DNA from: Paenibacillus silvestris
Lineage (GTDB): Bacteria > Bacillota > Bacilli > Paenibacillales > NBRC-103111
Reading direction: 5' to 3'
NCBI RefSeq assembly: GCF_009882985.1
Contig: NZ_WTUZ01000020.1
Span: 431,351-495,350 of the forward strand
Length of the DNA: 64,000 bases
In this document: one piece after another, positions 44,122-56,480 of the stretch
How positions within the stretch are numbered: position 1 is the stretch's first letter
How the letters are laid out: every line of letters starts with the position of its first letter
Translations under genes and position numbers: made by a program
Notes under the pieces: model-generated
What the model was told of the DNA's origin: nothing
The model's input: only the letters and a program-made list of their open reading frames with translations
Database searches by the model: none

Positions 44122-45795
44122 CTAAACCTGCTCGCGCATCGGGATGCGGATGCCGTGTTTCTCCGCCGTTTCGACCGCTTCGTCATACCCGGCATCCACA
44201 TGGCGGATTACGCCCATGCCAGGGTCCGAGGTCAGCACACTGCGCAGTCTCTCTGACGCTGCTTCCGTTCCATCCGCCACCACGACCATGCCCGCGTGAA
44301 GCGAATAACCCATGCCTACTCCGCCGCCATGGTGAATAGAAACCCATGAGGCACCTGCTGACGTGTTGATTAATGCATTCAATATCGCCCAGTCGCCAAC
44401 AGCATCAGAGCCGTCCTTCATCGCTTCTGTCTCACGATTCGGTGACGCAACGGAACCGCAGTCCAGATGATCGCGGCCAATGACAATTGGCGCCTTCAGC
44501 TCTCCGCTGCGGACCATCTCGTTAAGCGCGAGACCGAACTTCTCGCGCTCGCCATAGCCCAGCCAGCAAATCCTCGCCGGCAGCCCTTGGAAGGCGACGC
44601 GTTCGCCCGCCATTTTAATCCATCGATGCAGATGGGTGTTGTCCGGAAAGAGCCTCAGCACGAGCTCGTCGGTTTTGCGAATGTCCTCTGGATCGCCAGA
44701 AAGCGCAACCCAGCGGAACGGCCCTTTGCCTTCACAGAACAGCGGGCGGATATACGCCGGAACGAAGCCTGGGAAATCAAATGCCTGCGTGACACCTTGA
44801 TCGAACGCAACCTGGCGAATGTTGTTGCCATAGTCGAATACAATGGAACCCATCTTCTGCAGATCGAGCATCGCTTGCACATGAACAGCCATGCTATTTT
44901 TGGAAAGCTGCACGTACGTTTCAGGTTCGCGCTGACGGAGCTCCGCCGCTTCCTCCAGTGTCATGCCAGCCGGGATGTAACCGATTAGCGGATCATGAGC
45001 CGAAGTCTGATCTGTGACAAAATCAGGCTTAATCCCGCGACGCACAAACTCCGGATACACCTCTGAAGCGTTGCCAAGAAGTCCTATAGCGAGCGGCTTC
45101 CCAGCTTCCATCGCCTTCTCGGCAAGGAGAAGCGCTTCCTCCAACGTTTCTGCGAGCACATCGCAATAGCGGGTTTGAATGCGGCGCTCAATCCGGGTAC
45201 GATCGACCTCAACGGCGATGACGACTCCCTCATTCATCGTGACGGCTAATGGCTGTGCCCCGCCCATGCCGCCAAGACCCGCTGTCAGGGTCAATGTGCC
45301 TTGCAAAGTCCCCCCAGTATGCTGTCTGGCCGCTTCAGCGAATGTTTCGAAGGTGCCTTGCAGAATGCCCTGCGTGCCGATGTAAATCCAGCTGCCCGCC
45401 GTCATTTGCCCGTACATCATCAATCCCTTCGCTTCCAGCTCGCGGAAATGCTCCCAATTCGCCCATTTGGGCACGAGCACCGAATTAGACAGCAGCACGC
45501 GGGGTGCTCGTTCATGGGTTTTGAAAACACCTACTGGCTTGCCCGATTGGATGAGCAAGGTTTCATCGTTGTCCAAACGCTGAAGCTCACGCACAATAGC
45601 GTCGAACGCTGGCCAATTTCGTGCTGCTTTGCCGATACCGCCATAAACCACAAGATCCTCCGGACGCTCTGCGACCTCAGGGTCCAGATTGTTCATCAGC
45701 ATGCGCATCGCCGCTTCCTGCACCCAGCCTTTGCAGGTTAAATCTGTACCCCGAGGGGCGCGGATTACTCTTTTCACGTGGTTAGTATTCGTCAT
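44122..45795 (-). CDS. hutU: Urocanate hydratase HutU
   Basis: A 557-residue NAD-dependent enzyme converting urocanate to imidazolonepropionate. The start [16 protein letters not shown] at 45795 gives the usual length; a frame extension upstream to 45897 overlaps hutH and would add 34 atypical residues. Conserved segments include [30 protein letters not shown] and [19 protein letters not shown]. It follows hutH by 19 bases, behind a GGAGATG site. Confidence 0.95.
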   Translation of the reverse strand: MTNTNHVKRVIRAPRGTDLTCKGWVQEAAMRMLMNNLDPEVAERPEDLVVYGGIGKAARNWPAFDAIVRELQRLDNDETLLIQSGKPVGVFKTHERAPRVLLSNSVLVPKWANWEHFRELEAKGLMMYGQMTAGSWIYIGTQGILQGTFETFAEAARQHTGGTLQGTLTLTAGLGGMGGAQPLAVTMNEGVVIAVEVDRTRIERRIQTRYCDVLAETLEEALLLAEKAMEAGKPLAIGLLGNASEVYPEFVRRGIKPDFVTDQTSAHDPLIGYIPAGMTLEEAAELRQREPETYVQLSKNSMAVHVQAMLDLQKMGSIVFDYGNNIRQVAFDQGVTQAFDFPGFVPAYIRPLFCEGKGPFRWVALSGDPEDIRKTDELVLRLFPDNTHLHRWIKMAGERVAFQGLPARICWLGYGEREKFGLALNEMVRSGELKAPIVIGRDHLDCGSVASPNRETEAMKDGSDAVGDWAILNALINTSAGASWVSIHHGGGVGMGYSLHAGMVVVADGTEAASERLRSVLTSDPGMGVIRHVDAGYDEAVETAEKHGIRIPMREQV

Positions 45796-45814
45796 ATCAG
45801 CATCTCCTTTGATT

Positions 45815-47392
45815 TTAAAATAACGAACCGGTAACAGCCTCAACTGCTTGCAGCCATTCGCCTTCCAGAAGCGCAGAAGCGACTTCTTCAATCTCACGGG
45901 AGGTGGAGCGATCCTCTATAACGGGCGGAACGACCGCTCGCAATTTGTCATACAGCACACGAGTTGCTGGGGCAAGACCTTCGCTACCAAGGAACTCAGC
46001 GGCTTCAGCAGCACAGATGAGCTCAATCGCCAGCACCTTCGACACATTGTCAATCACCTGAGCCGCATGACGGGCTGCCGTTGTACCCATGGACACATGG
46101 TCCTCCTGATTCGCCGAAGACGGGATGGAGTCCACGCTGGAAGGGTGAGCAAGCACTTTATTCTCCGAAACGAGCGATGCACTGACATATTGGGTAATCA
46201 TCATCCCGGAACCAACACCGGGGTTATGACTGAGAAAAGCAGGCAGTCCGCCGGATAACGCTGGATTCACCAGCCGCTCTGTGCGACGCTCCGATATGTT
46301 CGCAAGTTCGCTCATGCCGATTTTCAGAAAATCCATCGCAAAAGCAATCGGCTGCCCATGGAAATTGCCTCCCGAGATAACCAGCCCCTGATCCACGAAT
46401 AACAAAGGATTATCTGTCGCTGAATTAATCTCTATGGCGATCTTATCTCCCGCATAACCAAGAACTTGGCGCGTCGCACCATGAACCTGCGGCAAGCAGC
46501 GCAAGGAATACGCATCCTGCACGCGGATCTCACCCTGACGCGTCGTCAGCTTGCTGCCTTGCAGCAGCGTACGCAGGTTGCCTGCTACCCCGATCTGCTC
46601 GGGGTAAGGACGTACGCGCTGCACCTCATCGGCAAAAGCATCCGGGATGCCGCGCAAGCACTCCACAGTCATCGCTGCGATGACATCGGCGGTCCGTGCG
46701 AGACGCTCCGCTTTGACGAACGTAAGCGTGCCGATCGAAGCCATAATCTGCGTGCCGTTGATTAAGGCAAGCCCTTCTTTCGCCTGAAGCGTAATCGGCT
46801 TCAGGCCTGCTTGGGCAAGCGCTAATGCGCCCGGCAGGCGCTGCCCTTGGTAGATGGCCTCGCCCTCGCCCATCAGCACGAGCGCTAGATGAGACAGCGG
46901 CGCCAAATCTCCACTAGCACCTAGCGAGCCCTGCTCCGGCACAATGGGATGCACGCCGCCATTGATGCAATCGACCAGCAGCTGCAGCGTTTCCAGTCGG
47001 ATGCCGGAGTGCCCTTTGGCCAGCGCGTTGGCACGCAGCAGCATCAACGCCCGCACGGTTGGTTCCGGCAGCGGTCTGCCCACAGCGCATGCATGGCTGC
47101 GGATCAGATTGAGCTGCAGTTGCACGGCGTCTTGCGGAGAAATGCGGACATCGCTGAATTTCCCGAAGCCTGTCGTGACGCCATAAACCACTTGGCCTGT
47201 CGCGACAAGCTCCTCCACCATAGCGCGGCATTTCACCACGCGTTTCATAGCTTCATCTTCCAGTGCCACAGGCACTCCGTCGTAAGCAACCGTAGCCACT
47301 AAGGCTGGCGTTAACTGTTCACCATCTAATTTCACTGGAGTTTTACCTCCTCCGTCATCTTGTTGCTGCTTTTCCTTATATACCATCGCCAT
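45815..47392 (-). CDS. hutH: Histidine ammonia-lyase HutH
   Basis: A 525-residue lyase that deaminates histidine to urocanate, the first step. The Ala-Ser-Gly that cyclises to the MIO cofactor is visible in [14 protein letters not shown]. It is the first gene of hutHUIG. A strong hairpin at 47429-47465 lies between a candidate -10 and this start, suggesting attenuation. The start MAMVYKEK follows AAAGGATC by 11 bases. The N-terminal 20 residues are less conserved, so a slightly later start is possible. Confidence 0.95.
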   Translation of the reverse strand: MAMVYKEKQQQDDGGGKTPVKLDGEQLTPALVATVAYDGVPVALEDEAMKRVVKCRAMVEELVATGQVVYGVTTGFGKFSDVRISPQDAVQLQLNLIRSHACAVGRPLPEPTVRALMLLRANALAKGHSGIRLETLQLLVDCINGGVHPIVPEQGSLGASGDLAPLSHLALVLMGEGEAIYQGQRLPGALALAQAGLKPITLQAKEGLALINGTQIMASIGTLTFVKAERLARTADVIAAMTVECLRGIPDAFADEVQRVRPYPEQIGVAGNLRTLLQGSKLTTRQGEIRVQDAYSLRCLPQVHGATRQVLGYAGDKIAIEINSATDNPLLFVDQGLVISGGNFHGQPIAFAMDFLKIGMSELANISERRTERLVNPALSGGLPAFLSHNPGVGSGMMITQYVSASLVSENKVLAHPSSVDSIPSSANQEDHVSMGTTAARHAAQVIDNVSKVLAIELICAAEAAEFLGSEGLAPATRVLYDKLRAVVPPVIEDRSTSREIEEVASALLEGEWLQAVEAVTGSLF

Positions 47393-47428
47393 GTCTAATC
47401 AGATCCTTTCTCGCTTTAACAAAAGAAA

Positions 47429-47482
47429 GGGACCGTACGGAAGATGTTCTCTTCCATACGGTCCCTTTTTTAAAAAAGAGGG
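47429..47482 (-). promoter_or_regulatory. Leader hairpin of the hut operon, possible attenuator
   Basis: The minus strand has GGGACCGTATGGAAGA and TCTTCCGTACGGTCCC (16 pairs, one G-U) around GAACA, followed by TTTCTTTTG, about 37 bases before hutH. Just upstream, CCCTCTTTTTT can pair with AAAAAAGGG, which overlaps the 5' arm, so an alternative structure is possible. In Bacillus subtilis, hut is controlled by HutP antitermination at a comparable place; no hutP gene lies here. Confidence 0.7.
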
Positions 47483-47583
47483 TTCTATGCGATTGTCCGG
47501 TATCCTGCTCCAGCCGATCCATCATCGCGATCACTCACTTTTTGAATTATTTTGTTGTTATGCCTTTTGTTTATACCTTTAGT

Positions 47584-47589
47584 ATTATA
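47584..47589 (-). promoter_or_regulatory. Candidate -10 of the hut promoter
   Basis: TATAAT on the minus strand about 190 bases upstream of hutH. No good -35 was found 16-18 bases away, so the promoter may need an activator or this may be chance. Confidence 0.3.
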
Positions 47590-47661
47590 CCTTCCCTTAT
47601 TGTCACACGGGGGTTCGCAGACTGTCAATATGGCGCATTGCCCAAATGCTGGCATCGATGC

Positions 47662-47706
47662 AAAAAAAGCCCCACTCACCTTAGCCTAAGCCTTAGCGAG
47701 TGAGAC
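47662..47706 (-). terminator. Terminator after the sugar isomerase gene
   Basis: GTCTCACTCGCTAAGG pairs with the arm containing CTAAGGTGAGTGGGGC (minus strand), followed by TTTTTTT. It lies 15 bases past the stop. Confidence 0.85.
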
Positions 47707-47720
47707 TTTATTTTAATAAC

Positions 47721-48572
47721 TTAAGCCAACCATTCTTTCACTTTGGAAGAGAAATTGCTTAGCATCTCTTGCGAGCCGTATTGGCCGCTGAAATCTTCGA
47801 TTCCGAGGTAGCCGTCGTAGCCAACTGCTTTCAGATCAGCAAGCAGCTGCTTCCAGTTCACGATACCTGCGTCAATCGGTGCCCACTCGCTTTTCCAAAG
47901 CTTAATGCCGTCTTGCGTTTCACCTGTCGGTACCCATTGCGCATTTTTCACATGCACGTGTGCAAGGTATGGCCCTAACAACTCAAGACCCATGCGGTAG
48001 TTCTCGAAACCTTCATGTACCATGTTGCCTGCATCATGAAGTACGCCGATGTGGTCTGGATTAAACTGCGAAACGAGGCGATGAGACAACCCTGCGCTCG
48101 GAGTAATCGTATTATGGTGGATTTCAGCCAAAGCTTTGATGCCGTATTGCTGCGAAAACTCTTGCACATGATGCAAATAGTCCGTAGCTTTTGCAAACAA
48201 ATCATTATAGTTTACGCTTTTATCATAATTAGGAACGCCACAACGGATGAAGGAAGCTCCTACTTTTTTCGCTGCTTTAAACACATTCTCAGTCTCATCA
48301 ACATTACATTCATTCAAATAAGGAGTAACACTTAAATTTACTAGGTTATTGTTAAGAGCAATCAGTCTGAAACGCTCCAGCTCTTCATCAGAAGCACTTG
48401 GGTCAATCGTGCAAAGGTTATTGCGCCAGAAAGACGGCTTCTCGTTCGCCACTTCCGCAGGCGTATCTTTAAAGCGCCATTCAATCCCTTCAATACCGGC
48501 TGCGATGGCCGCTTTCGCCAGCTCCTCAGGTGTTAAGTCAGGTGTTGCAACAGTAAAAATAGACAATTTCAT
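47721..48572 (-). CDS. Sugar phosphate isomerase/epimerase (AP endonuclease 2 fold)
   Basis: A 283-residue TIM-barrel protein. Metal-binding residues are suggested in LAEIHHNTI, GVLHDAGNMV, YLAHVHVKN and YLGIEDF. Such proteins act as sugar or inositol epimerases and isomerases with Mn or Zn; the exact substrate cannot be read. The gene is divergent from the AraC regulator at 48731 with 158 bases between, which points to regulation by it. Start follows AGGAGG in GGAGGATTCAAT. Confidence 0.88.
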   Translation of the reverse strand: MKLSIFTVATPDLTPEELAKAAIAAGIEGIEWRFKDTPAEVANEKPSFWRNNLCTIDPSASDEELERFRLIALNNNLVNLSVTPYLNECNVDETENVFKAAKKVGASFIRCGVPNYDKSVNYNDLFAKATDYLHHVQEFSQQYGIKALAEIHHNTITPSAGLSHRLVSQFNPDHIGVLHDAGNMVHEGFENYRMGLELLGPYLAHVHVKNAQWVPTGETQDGIKLWKSEWAPIDAGIVNWKQLLADLKAVGYDGYLGIEDFSGQYGSQEMLSNFSSKVKEWLA

Positions 48573-48730
48573 ATTGAATCCTCCTTAGAGTATCGATCAT
48601 CGATGTAGAAGTAAAATAGCTTGTTTGTTTAACTCTTCTTTATTTTGCAGTATAATAAAAACGTATTCATTGCATTAATTGGGCAAAAGTTTGCTAATAT
48701 TGACTCCAGTTTAATAGAGGAGAGCCTCGC

Positions 48731-49582
48731 ATGCAGGATCTATACCAAAATCTTCATCAGATGATCAATTTCCGGCATACCGTGACGAATGAACCGCGTC
48801 CGATGGATTTTCATCAGCATCAAGATCAATATGAAATCTATTTTTTCCTAACCGGGGATGTACACTATTTTATCGAAAAACAAGTCTATCATTTGCAGTA
48901 TGGCGATCTACTGATTATGCACAGCAACGAGCTTCACAGGCCAAATTTCCAATCCAAAAAACAGCGTTATGAGAACTGCGTCATCCACTTTAATCCTGCG
49001 CTGCTCGCCAACATAAATTCTTCGCAGTTTGATTTGCTGCACTGTTTCAATAACCGCAAGTTCGGCGAACAAAACCGGATGCGTCTGAATCCCCAGCAAA
49101 TCGATGACTACTTGAAAATAATCGAGCGTATGGAGCTGTACACGCGCCCTCAGGCGTTGCCTGGATCAGACATTTTGTTTGTGGCTGCTTTCACCGAGCT
49201 GCTCGTGTTTATTAACCGAATCTTTCTCAATCAAGGCAAACAGGATGATCAGGTCATGATTCCTGACAAGCTGTCTTCCCTTTTTACGTATATTGACGAA
49301 AATCTGGATCAGGATCTGTCGCTCGAAGTGCTCGAGCATGTGGTGTTTATGAACCGCTCCTATCTATGCCGTCTATTCAAAAAACATACGGGCAGCACCA
49401 TTCATGAGCACATTCTATTTAAGCGCATTAACAAAGCGAAGCAGCTGCTCCGCGAAGGCTCTACTGTCACCGATACGTGCCAGTTGGCCGGCTTCAATGA
49501 CTACTCCAACTTCATCCGCACCTTCAAAAAAGCGGTCGGCCTTCCCCCTCGCCAGTATCAGTCACAGCAGCGGCGGGTTTGA
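48731..49582 (+). CDS. AraC-family regulator with N-terminal cupin
   Basis: A 283-residue transcription factor with a cupin-like sensor domain (about 1-150, FHQHQDQYEIYFFLTGDVHY) and a C-terminal AraC double helix-turn-helix (LCRLFKKHTGSTIHEHILFK, then LAGFNDYSNFIRTFKKAVG). Such proteins sense sugars. It probably controls the divergent isomerase gene and itself. The start follows GAGGAGAG by 9 bases. Confidence 0.93.
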   Translation: MQDLYQNLHQMINFRHTVTNEPRPMDFHQHQDQYEIYFFLTGDVHYFIEKQVYHLQYGDLLIMHSNELHRPNFQSKKQRYENCVIHFNPALLANINSSQFDLLHCFNNRKFGEQNRMRLNPQQIDDYLKIIERMELYTRPQALPGSDILFVAAFTELLVFINRIFLNQGKQDDQVMIPDKLSSLFTYIDENLDQDLSLEVLEHVVFMNRSYLCRLFKKHTGSTIHEHILFKRINKAKQLLREGSTVTDTCQLAGFNDYSNFIRTFKKAVGLPPRQYQSQQRRV

Positions 49583-49667
49583 TCGTACTAGTAGCCCCAG
49601 TCGTGGACTGGGGCTGTTTGTTTCTCTCTCTCCTTGGAAAGAGAAGCATGCTTGTGTTAGCATTCTT

Positions 49668-49905
49668 AGAGTAGCTAGTTTGCTCATCAAGCCTCTGTTA
49701 ACGATGTTTAACATCGTTAACTTCTCAATATACATCTGCTTCATGCACCACTGTTACTTTAACGCTGAAAAACATTTTTAGAGTAGCGAGTTTACTTATC
49801 AAGACTGCGTTAACGATGTCTAACATCGTTAACTTCTCAATACACATCTGCTTCACGCACCACTGCCACTTTAACGCTGAAAAACATACTTAGAGTAGCT
49901 ACTCT
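49668..49905. repeat. Tandem repeat, 112-base unit, two full copies and part of a third
   Basis: AGAGTAGC begins at 49668, 49780 and 49892, exactly 112 bases apart. Each full unit holds the palindrome GTTAACGATG-N5-CATCGTTAAC (49697 and 49809) and ends ACTTTAACGCTGAAAAACAT. The copies differ at few sites. A related inverted partial copy lies at 40061-40118. The rest of this 468-base gap has no supported gene. Confidence 0.85.
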
Positions 49906-50050
49906 CCCCAATTTCCTCTTCGTGTTCCAAGGGAACAAGACGCACCACTACCTAACCGTCCAAGCTACACAAACACCGAACACCAAACAAAAAAAAGCCC
50001 CCATCCCCCGCACAGCGTGCAGGATCAGAGGACCTGATTACTCACTCAAC

Positions 50051-51166
50051 TTACTTCAAATTTTCCGGGTTCAGCTGCAAAAGCTCAGGCAGAACGAAGA
50101 TGCCGTCCTTGCGAATCAGCACATCATCAAACCAAATCTCGCCGCCGCCGTATTCCGGACGTTGGATGTTCACAATATCCCAGTGCAGCGAGGACTTGTT
50201 GCCGTTGTAAGCATCGTCGTAGCAGTTGCCTGGTGTGAAGTGGAAGCTGCCATCGATTTTCTCATCGAACAACGTGTCCTTCATTGGATGTTGGATGTAA
50301 GGATTCACGCCAATTGCGAACTCACCAATATAACGCGCGCCTTCGTCCATATCGAAAATTTCATTAATGCGATCTGTATCGTTCGCCGTCGCTTTAATGA
50401 TTTTACCATTTTCAAATTCAAGCACGATGTTTTCGAAAATAAAGCCATCATGCGGAGTAGGCGTATTGTAGGAAATAATGCCGTTTACCGAATCGCGAAC
50501 CGGTGCAGAGTAAACTTCGCCATCTGGAATGTTCAATTCGCCGTCGCATTTCACGCCGCCAATTCCTTTGATTGAGAACGTCAAATCCGTGCCAGGACCA
50601 ACTAGACGCACTTTATCCGTGCGATCCATAAGCTCTTTCAACGCGTCCATCGCTTTGGACATTTTGCCGTAATCCATCGTACACACATTGAAGTAGAACT
50701 CTTCGAAAGCATCTGTGCTCATGCTAGCCAGCTGCGCCATAGAGGAAGTCGGGTAACGAAGAACGACCCATCTTGTATCCTTTATACGAACATCGAAATG
50801 AACTTGTTGATAGTAGACGGAATTATAAAGCTTCATCCGATCCGCAGGGATATCCGAAAGTTCATAAATGTTAGCTCCGCCGCGCACGCCTATGTAGCCT
50901 TGCATTTTCTTCATTTGGAAAGCATCCACATCCGCCCAAGTTTGCATCTGAGCTTCTGTTCCTTCCATAACAAGCTGGCGAATGATCGCATGATCTCGCA
51001 CGTTCACGTAAGGATGAGCGCCGGCTGCGTGAATTTTTTTCACAAGCTCTTTGACAAGCGCGTTATCAATGCCGTAAGCTTCGATCAAAATATTTTCTCC
51101 AGGCTGCGCTTTAACCGAGTAATTCACAAGCACATCAGCTAGTTTCGTTATTCTTGGATCTAACAT
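50051..51166 (-). CDS. M29 family aminopeptidase (AmpS/PepS-like)
   Basis: A 371-residue leucyl-type aminopeptidase of the thermophilic metalloprotease family. Metal-ligand regions are visible: FENIVLEFENGKI, GARYIGEFAIGVNP, HWDIVNIQRPEYGGGEIWFD. It is cytoplasmic and dependent on divalent cations. It follows the HTH gene at 51212 by 45 bases of an AGAAGTAG tandem repeat, which ends at its GGAGAG ribosome binding site. Co-transcription with that regulator is likely. Confidence 0.93.
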   Translation of the reverse strand: MLDPRITKLADVLVNYSVKAQPGENILIEAYGIDNALVKELVKKIHAAGAHPYVNVRDHAIIRQLVMEGTEAQMQTWADVDAFQMKKMQGYIGVRGGANIYELSDIPADRMKLYNSVYYQQVHFDVRIKDTRWVVLRYPTSSMAQLASMSTDAFEEFYFNVCTMDYGKMSKAMDALKELMDRTDKVRLVGPGTDLTFSIKGIGGVKCDGELNIPDGEVYSAPVRDSVNGIISYNTPTPHDGFIFENIVLEFENGKIIKATANDTDRINEIFDMDEGARYIGEFAIGVNPYIQHPMKDTLFDEKIDGSFHFTPGNCYDDAYNGNKSSLHWDIVNIQRPEYGGGEIWFDDVLIRKDGIFVLPELLQLNPENLK

Positions 51167-51175
51167 AGTAATCTC

Positions 51176-51219
51176 TCCTCTACTTCTCTACTTCTCTACT
51201 TCTCTACTTCTCTACTTCT
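51176..51219. repeat. Octamer tandem repeat next to the aminopeptidase ribosome binding site
   Basis: CTACTTCT (AGAAGTAG on the coding strand) occurs about five times in a row. It overlaps the stop codon of the HTH gene and ends just before the GGAGAG site of the aminopeptidase gene. Slippage would change the spacing between the two genes, in 8-base steps. Confidence 0.85.
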
Positions 51220-51814
51220 TCACTTCTTCCACTGGGTCAAAGGACGGCTCATTCGTCTGGAAGCCGACTGTCGTTAAATAAAACCATTCCCCGTTCTCTT
51301 CCTGCTGAGAATCGAGTTCAAAAATAAGGTCGCGAAACTTTCGAAGCCATTCCGCATATTTTTCCTTGCTCATTTTGACTTCGACCTGCGTCATAATGAT
51401 TGGCCAATGCGCGCGGTCAGCAGATGGAATCTGGAATGCCTCTTCCGGGGCATGAATCGCTCTGCGTCTGGCACGTGCGAGTACGCTGAGCGTTCTCTCA
51501 CGGTAGTAGTTCTCTACCTCGGAAACATAGGGGAGCAGCGCTTCACTAGGCACAAAGCCACGCGCGACGGCTCTGTAAAATTTTTGGACGATACCATTTT
51601 TGAGCTCCGTACGGACGACCGAAATCAAGCCATGCTTTTCCAACTCGTTCAAATGATAGTGTACCTTGGCACGCGCCATTCCTAGTAGTTTAGCCAATTG
51701 TTGGCCCGTATACGCTTTCTCAATAAGATAAAGCAGAACCTTGGCGCGTAGTGGGTCACTGATCGTTTTCAGTTGTTCTAACTCTTCAATAATATAAACC
51801 GGTTGCAGCTTCAT
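51212..51814 (-). CDS. ArsR-like winged-helix regulator
   Basis: A 200-residue protein with an N-terminal winged helix (KTISDPLRAKVLLYLIEKAY, then QQLAKLLGMARAKVHYHLNE, wing VVRTELKNGIVQKFYRA) and a C-terminal domain of about 100 residues that I do not recognise. It lies upstream of the aminopeptidase in the same direction. An inverted repeat at 51880-51899 in its promoter region may be its operator. Its stop codon lies in the octamer repeat. Confidence 0.88.
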   Translation of the reverse strand: MKLQPVYIIEELEQLKTISDPLRAKVLLYLIEKAYTGQQLAKLLGMARAKVHYHLNELEKHGLISVVRTELKNGIVQKFYRAVARGFVPSEALLPYVSEVENYYRERTLSVLARARRRAIHAPEEAFQIPSADRAHWPIIMTQVEVKMSKEKYAEWLRKFRDLIFELDSQQEENGEWFYLTTVGFQTNEPSFDPVEEVKK

Positions 51815-51879
51815 CCTGGATTCGACCTCCCTCTAATGTACCAATTTTGCCGTGTAAACAAGCGTCTCTTGGTCAACTC

Positions 51880-51899
51880 TTAATCTCTTGCGAGATTAA
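51880..51899. promoter_or_regulatory. Palindrome upstream of the ArsR-like gene
   Basis: TTAATCTC-TTGC-GAGATTAA, a perfect 8-base inverted repeat about 65 bases before the regulator start. Winged-helix dimers bind such sites, so autoregulation is plausible. Confidence 0.5.
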
Positions 51900-52052
51900 T
51901 TAAACGACGGTCAAATCTTTTTAACCGTATCATAATGCGAAAAGGAAATCATGTCAATTGCCGTTTCTGCATGGCTCATGGACAACCCCCTCACTTAAAT
52001 GTTTCAACGCGTTAACGAATTACCGAAGTTAAGCTTTATTCTCTATGGTAGC

Positions 52053-52094
52053 AAAAAGGGACGTTTCTGTCACCAAGAAAGGTGGAAACGTCCC
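52053..52094 (-). terminator. Terminator after thiC
   Basis: GGGACGTTTC pairs with GAAACGTCCC, with an inner CACC/GGTG stem, followed by TTTTTGC (minus strand). It ends the thiamine operon. Confidence 0.9.
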
Positions 52095-52102
52095 ATAATT
52101 AT

Positions 52103-54553
<2,451 letters not shown>

Positions 54554-54557
<4 letters not shown>

Positions 54558-55426
54558 CGCGTCCCTCCGGCATAAACATCATGGCTCACGATGATGGTAT
54601 TGGAGGCAATAGTGCTGTTTTCTTGCCTTTGCCCGCGTTGGTACGCCCAATGATTCGTAGGCCCATGACCGCTTCCAATGTTCAGCGGTTCAGCAATAGC
54701 GGCTTGGATGAAATTTTTGGCCAAACGTAATGATTCAGAAGCTGGTAAACCCTGCGCAAGCCCAGAAGTGACAGCCGCAGCAAACGTGCAGCCCGTACCA
54801 TGTGTATGCGGTGTATGCAGACGCCGGGAAGAAAACTCGGTGAATGACTTCCCGTCATAAAGCAGATCCGTAGCGTACACCGTATCCGCTTCATGACCAC
54901 CTTTAATCATTACATGCTGACAGCCGTATGCATGGATCCTTCTTGCTGCTTGCTGACGCGACTCGCTATCCGTAATGGAAATTCCGCTAAGTGCCTCCGC
55001 TTCCGGAATGTTCGGTGTGACCACGTCAGCCAGCGGCAGCAGGTGCTCAATCATGGCGTCTATCGCCTCTTGCTGAAGCAAAGAGGCGCCGCCTTTGGCA
55101 ATCATAACGGGATCGACAACGACCCGCTCCCATTTGTAGCTTTTTATCGCTGATGCTACGATTTGGATAATGTCAGAGGAGAAGAGCATTCCAGTTTTGA
55201 GCGCATCCGGTCGCAAATCAGCGCTAATAGAAGCTAGCTGCTGCTCCACCGCTTCACTGCTCATTGGGTACACACCTTGAACGCCAAGCGTATTTTGCGC
55301 TGTCACGGCAGTAATCACCGACATCCCATAGACTCCCAGCTCCTGGAACGTCTTAAGATCAGCCTGGATGCCTGCTCCTCCTCCGCTATCTGAGCCCGCG
55401 ATCGTCAACGCTTTATATATGGACAT
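54554..55426 (-). CDS. thiD: HMP/HMP-phosphate kinase ThiD
   Basis: A 290-residue ribokinase-like enzyme that phosphorylates HMP and HMP phosphate. Signatures include LTIAGSDSGGGAGIQADLKT, VVDPVMIAKGGASLL and the anion hole THGTGCTFAAA. It lies 76 bases after thiG. The C-terminal 20 residues extend a little beyond the usual end. Confidence 0.95.
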
Positions 55427-55502
55427 TTGGCTCCTCCTTTCAAATAGTTACTACTCTTAGGTCGATTAGCGCCTTGCGGCTGAGACGGCCTTCGCCCCCA
55501 TC

Positions 55503-56270
55503 CTAAACCGTGCTAAAACCATCCATCGGGCTGCTTGCCGAAGCATATCGCTTCTTCGGAATTCGGCCAGCCTCGAAACCAGCGCGTCCCGCTTCAATAG
55601 CGAGTTTCATGGCGTAGGCCATTTTGACCGGATCCTTAGCACCTGAAACGGCTGTATTCAGCAGCACGCCATCCGCCCCCATCTCCATCGCCAGCGAAGC
55701 GTCCGAAGGAGCACCTATACCAGCATCGACGATGACTGGCACCGTTGCCTGTTCAATGATGAAGCTCAAATTGAGCGGATTGATAATGCCTTGCCCTGTC
55801 CCAATAGGAGAAGCTCCTGGCATGATGGCATGCACCCCAAGCGCTTGCAGGCGTTTTGCCAATAACACGTCATCCGACGTATAGGGCAGTACGATGAAGC
55901 CCTCTTCGAGCAGCATTTCAGACGCTTTCAATGTTTCCACTGGGTCAGGCAGCAGCGTCATCTCATCGCCAATCACTTCTACCTTAATCATGTCACAAAG
56001 CCCCGATGCCTTCGCCAACTTGGCGATACGCACGGCTTCTTCCGCCGTTTTCGCCCCCGCCGTGTTCGGCAGCAGTGTGAAGTTCGACACATCCAGCATG
56101 GATAAGAAATTCGGCTGGCTCGCCTCAAAAATGTTCATCCGCCGCACCGCAAACGTCAAAATCTGCGATTCACTCACATCAACAGCCTGCTTTTGTATAT
56201 CAAAATTCGGGAATTTGCCTGTGCCTAATAGTAATCTTGAACGAAATTCATATGGACCGATTTTTAACAT
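55503..56270 (-). CDS. thiG: Thiazole synthase ThiG
   Basis: A 255-residue enzyme that builds thiazole phosphate from DXP, dehydroglycine and ThiS thiocarboxylate. The Schiff-base Lys is expected in [24 protein letters not shown] and [20 protein letters not shown] are typical. It starts 6 bases after the thiS stop. Confidence 0.96.
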   Translation of the reverse strand: MLKIGPYEFRSRLLLGTGKFPNFDIQKQAVDVSESQILTFAVRRMNIFEASQPNFLSMLDVSNFTLLPNTAGAKTAEEAVRIAKLAKASGLCDMIKVEVIGDEMTLLPDPVETLKASEMLLEEGFIVLPYTSDDVLLAKRLQALGVHAIMPGASPIGTGQGIINPLNLSFIIEQATVPVIVDAGIGAPSDASLAMEMGADGVLLNTAVSGAKDPVKMAYAMKLAIEAGRAGFEAGRIPKKRYASASSPMDGFSTV

Positions 56271-56276
56271 GGTTAA

Positions 56277-56480
56277 TTATCCCCCTCCAACAAAATGAAC
56301 AATTTCGATTTTATGTCCTTCAGATAATTCTGTATTCTCGTGTTCTTCTTTTTGTAAAATGTTTTGATTATGCTCGACAACGAGCATTTTCTCCTGCAGC
56401 TCAAAATGCGCCAGCAACTCTTCAATGGTCCGAATCGTATCCGGAACCTCGACGTTTTGTCCGTTAATGTGCAGCTTCAA
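56277..56480 (-). CDS. thiS: Sulfur carrier protein ThiS
   Basis: A 67-residue ubiquitin-like protein. It ends VHFVGGG, so the C-terminal Gly-Gly needed for adenylation and thiocarboxylate formation is present with one extra Gly before it. It overlaps the end of thiO by 17 bases. Confidence 0.95.
   Translation of the reverse strand: MKLHINGQNVEVPDTIRTIEELLAHFELQEKMLVVEHNQNILQKEEHENTELSEGHKIEIVHFVGGG

Noticed and set aside
47465..47590. Clear HutP binding sites in the hut leader
   Set aside because: Only scattered NAG triplets were seen, without regular spacing, so I claim only a hairpin of attenuator type.
49668..49905. CRISPR array
   Set aside because: The 112-base units are near-identical throughout, without short direct repeats and unique spacers, and no cas gene is present.
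49991..50035. Terminator after the M29 aminopeptidase gene
   Set aside because: A CCTGCAC/GTGCGGG stem exists, but the T-run lies about ten bases away, so it was left out.
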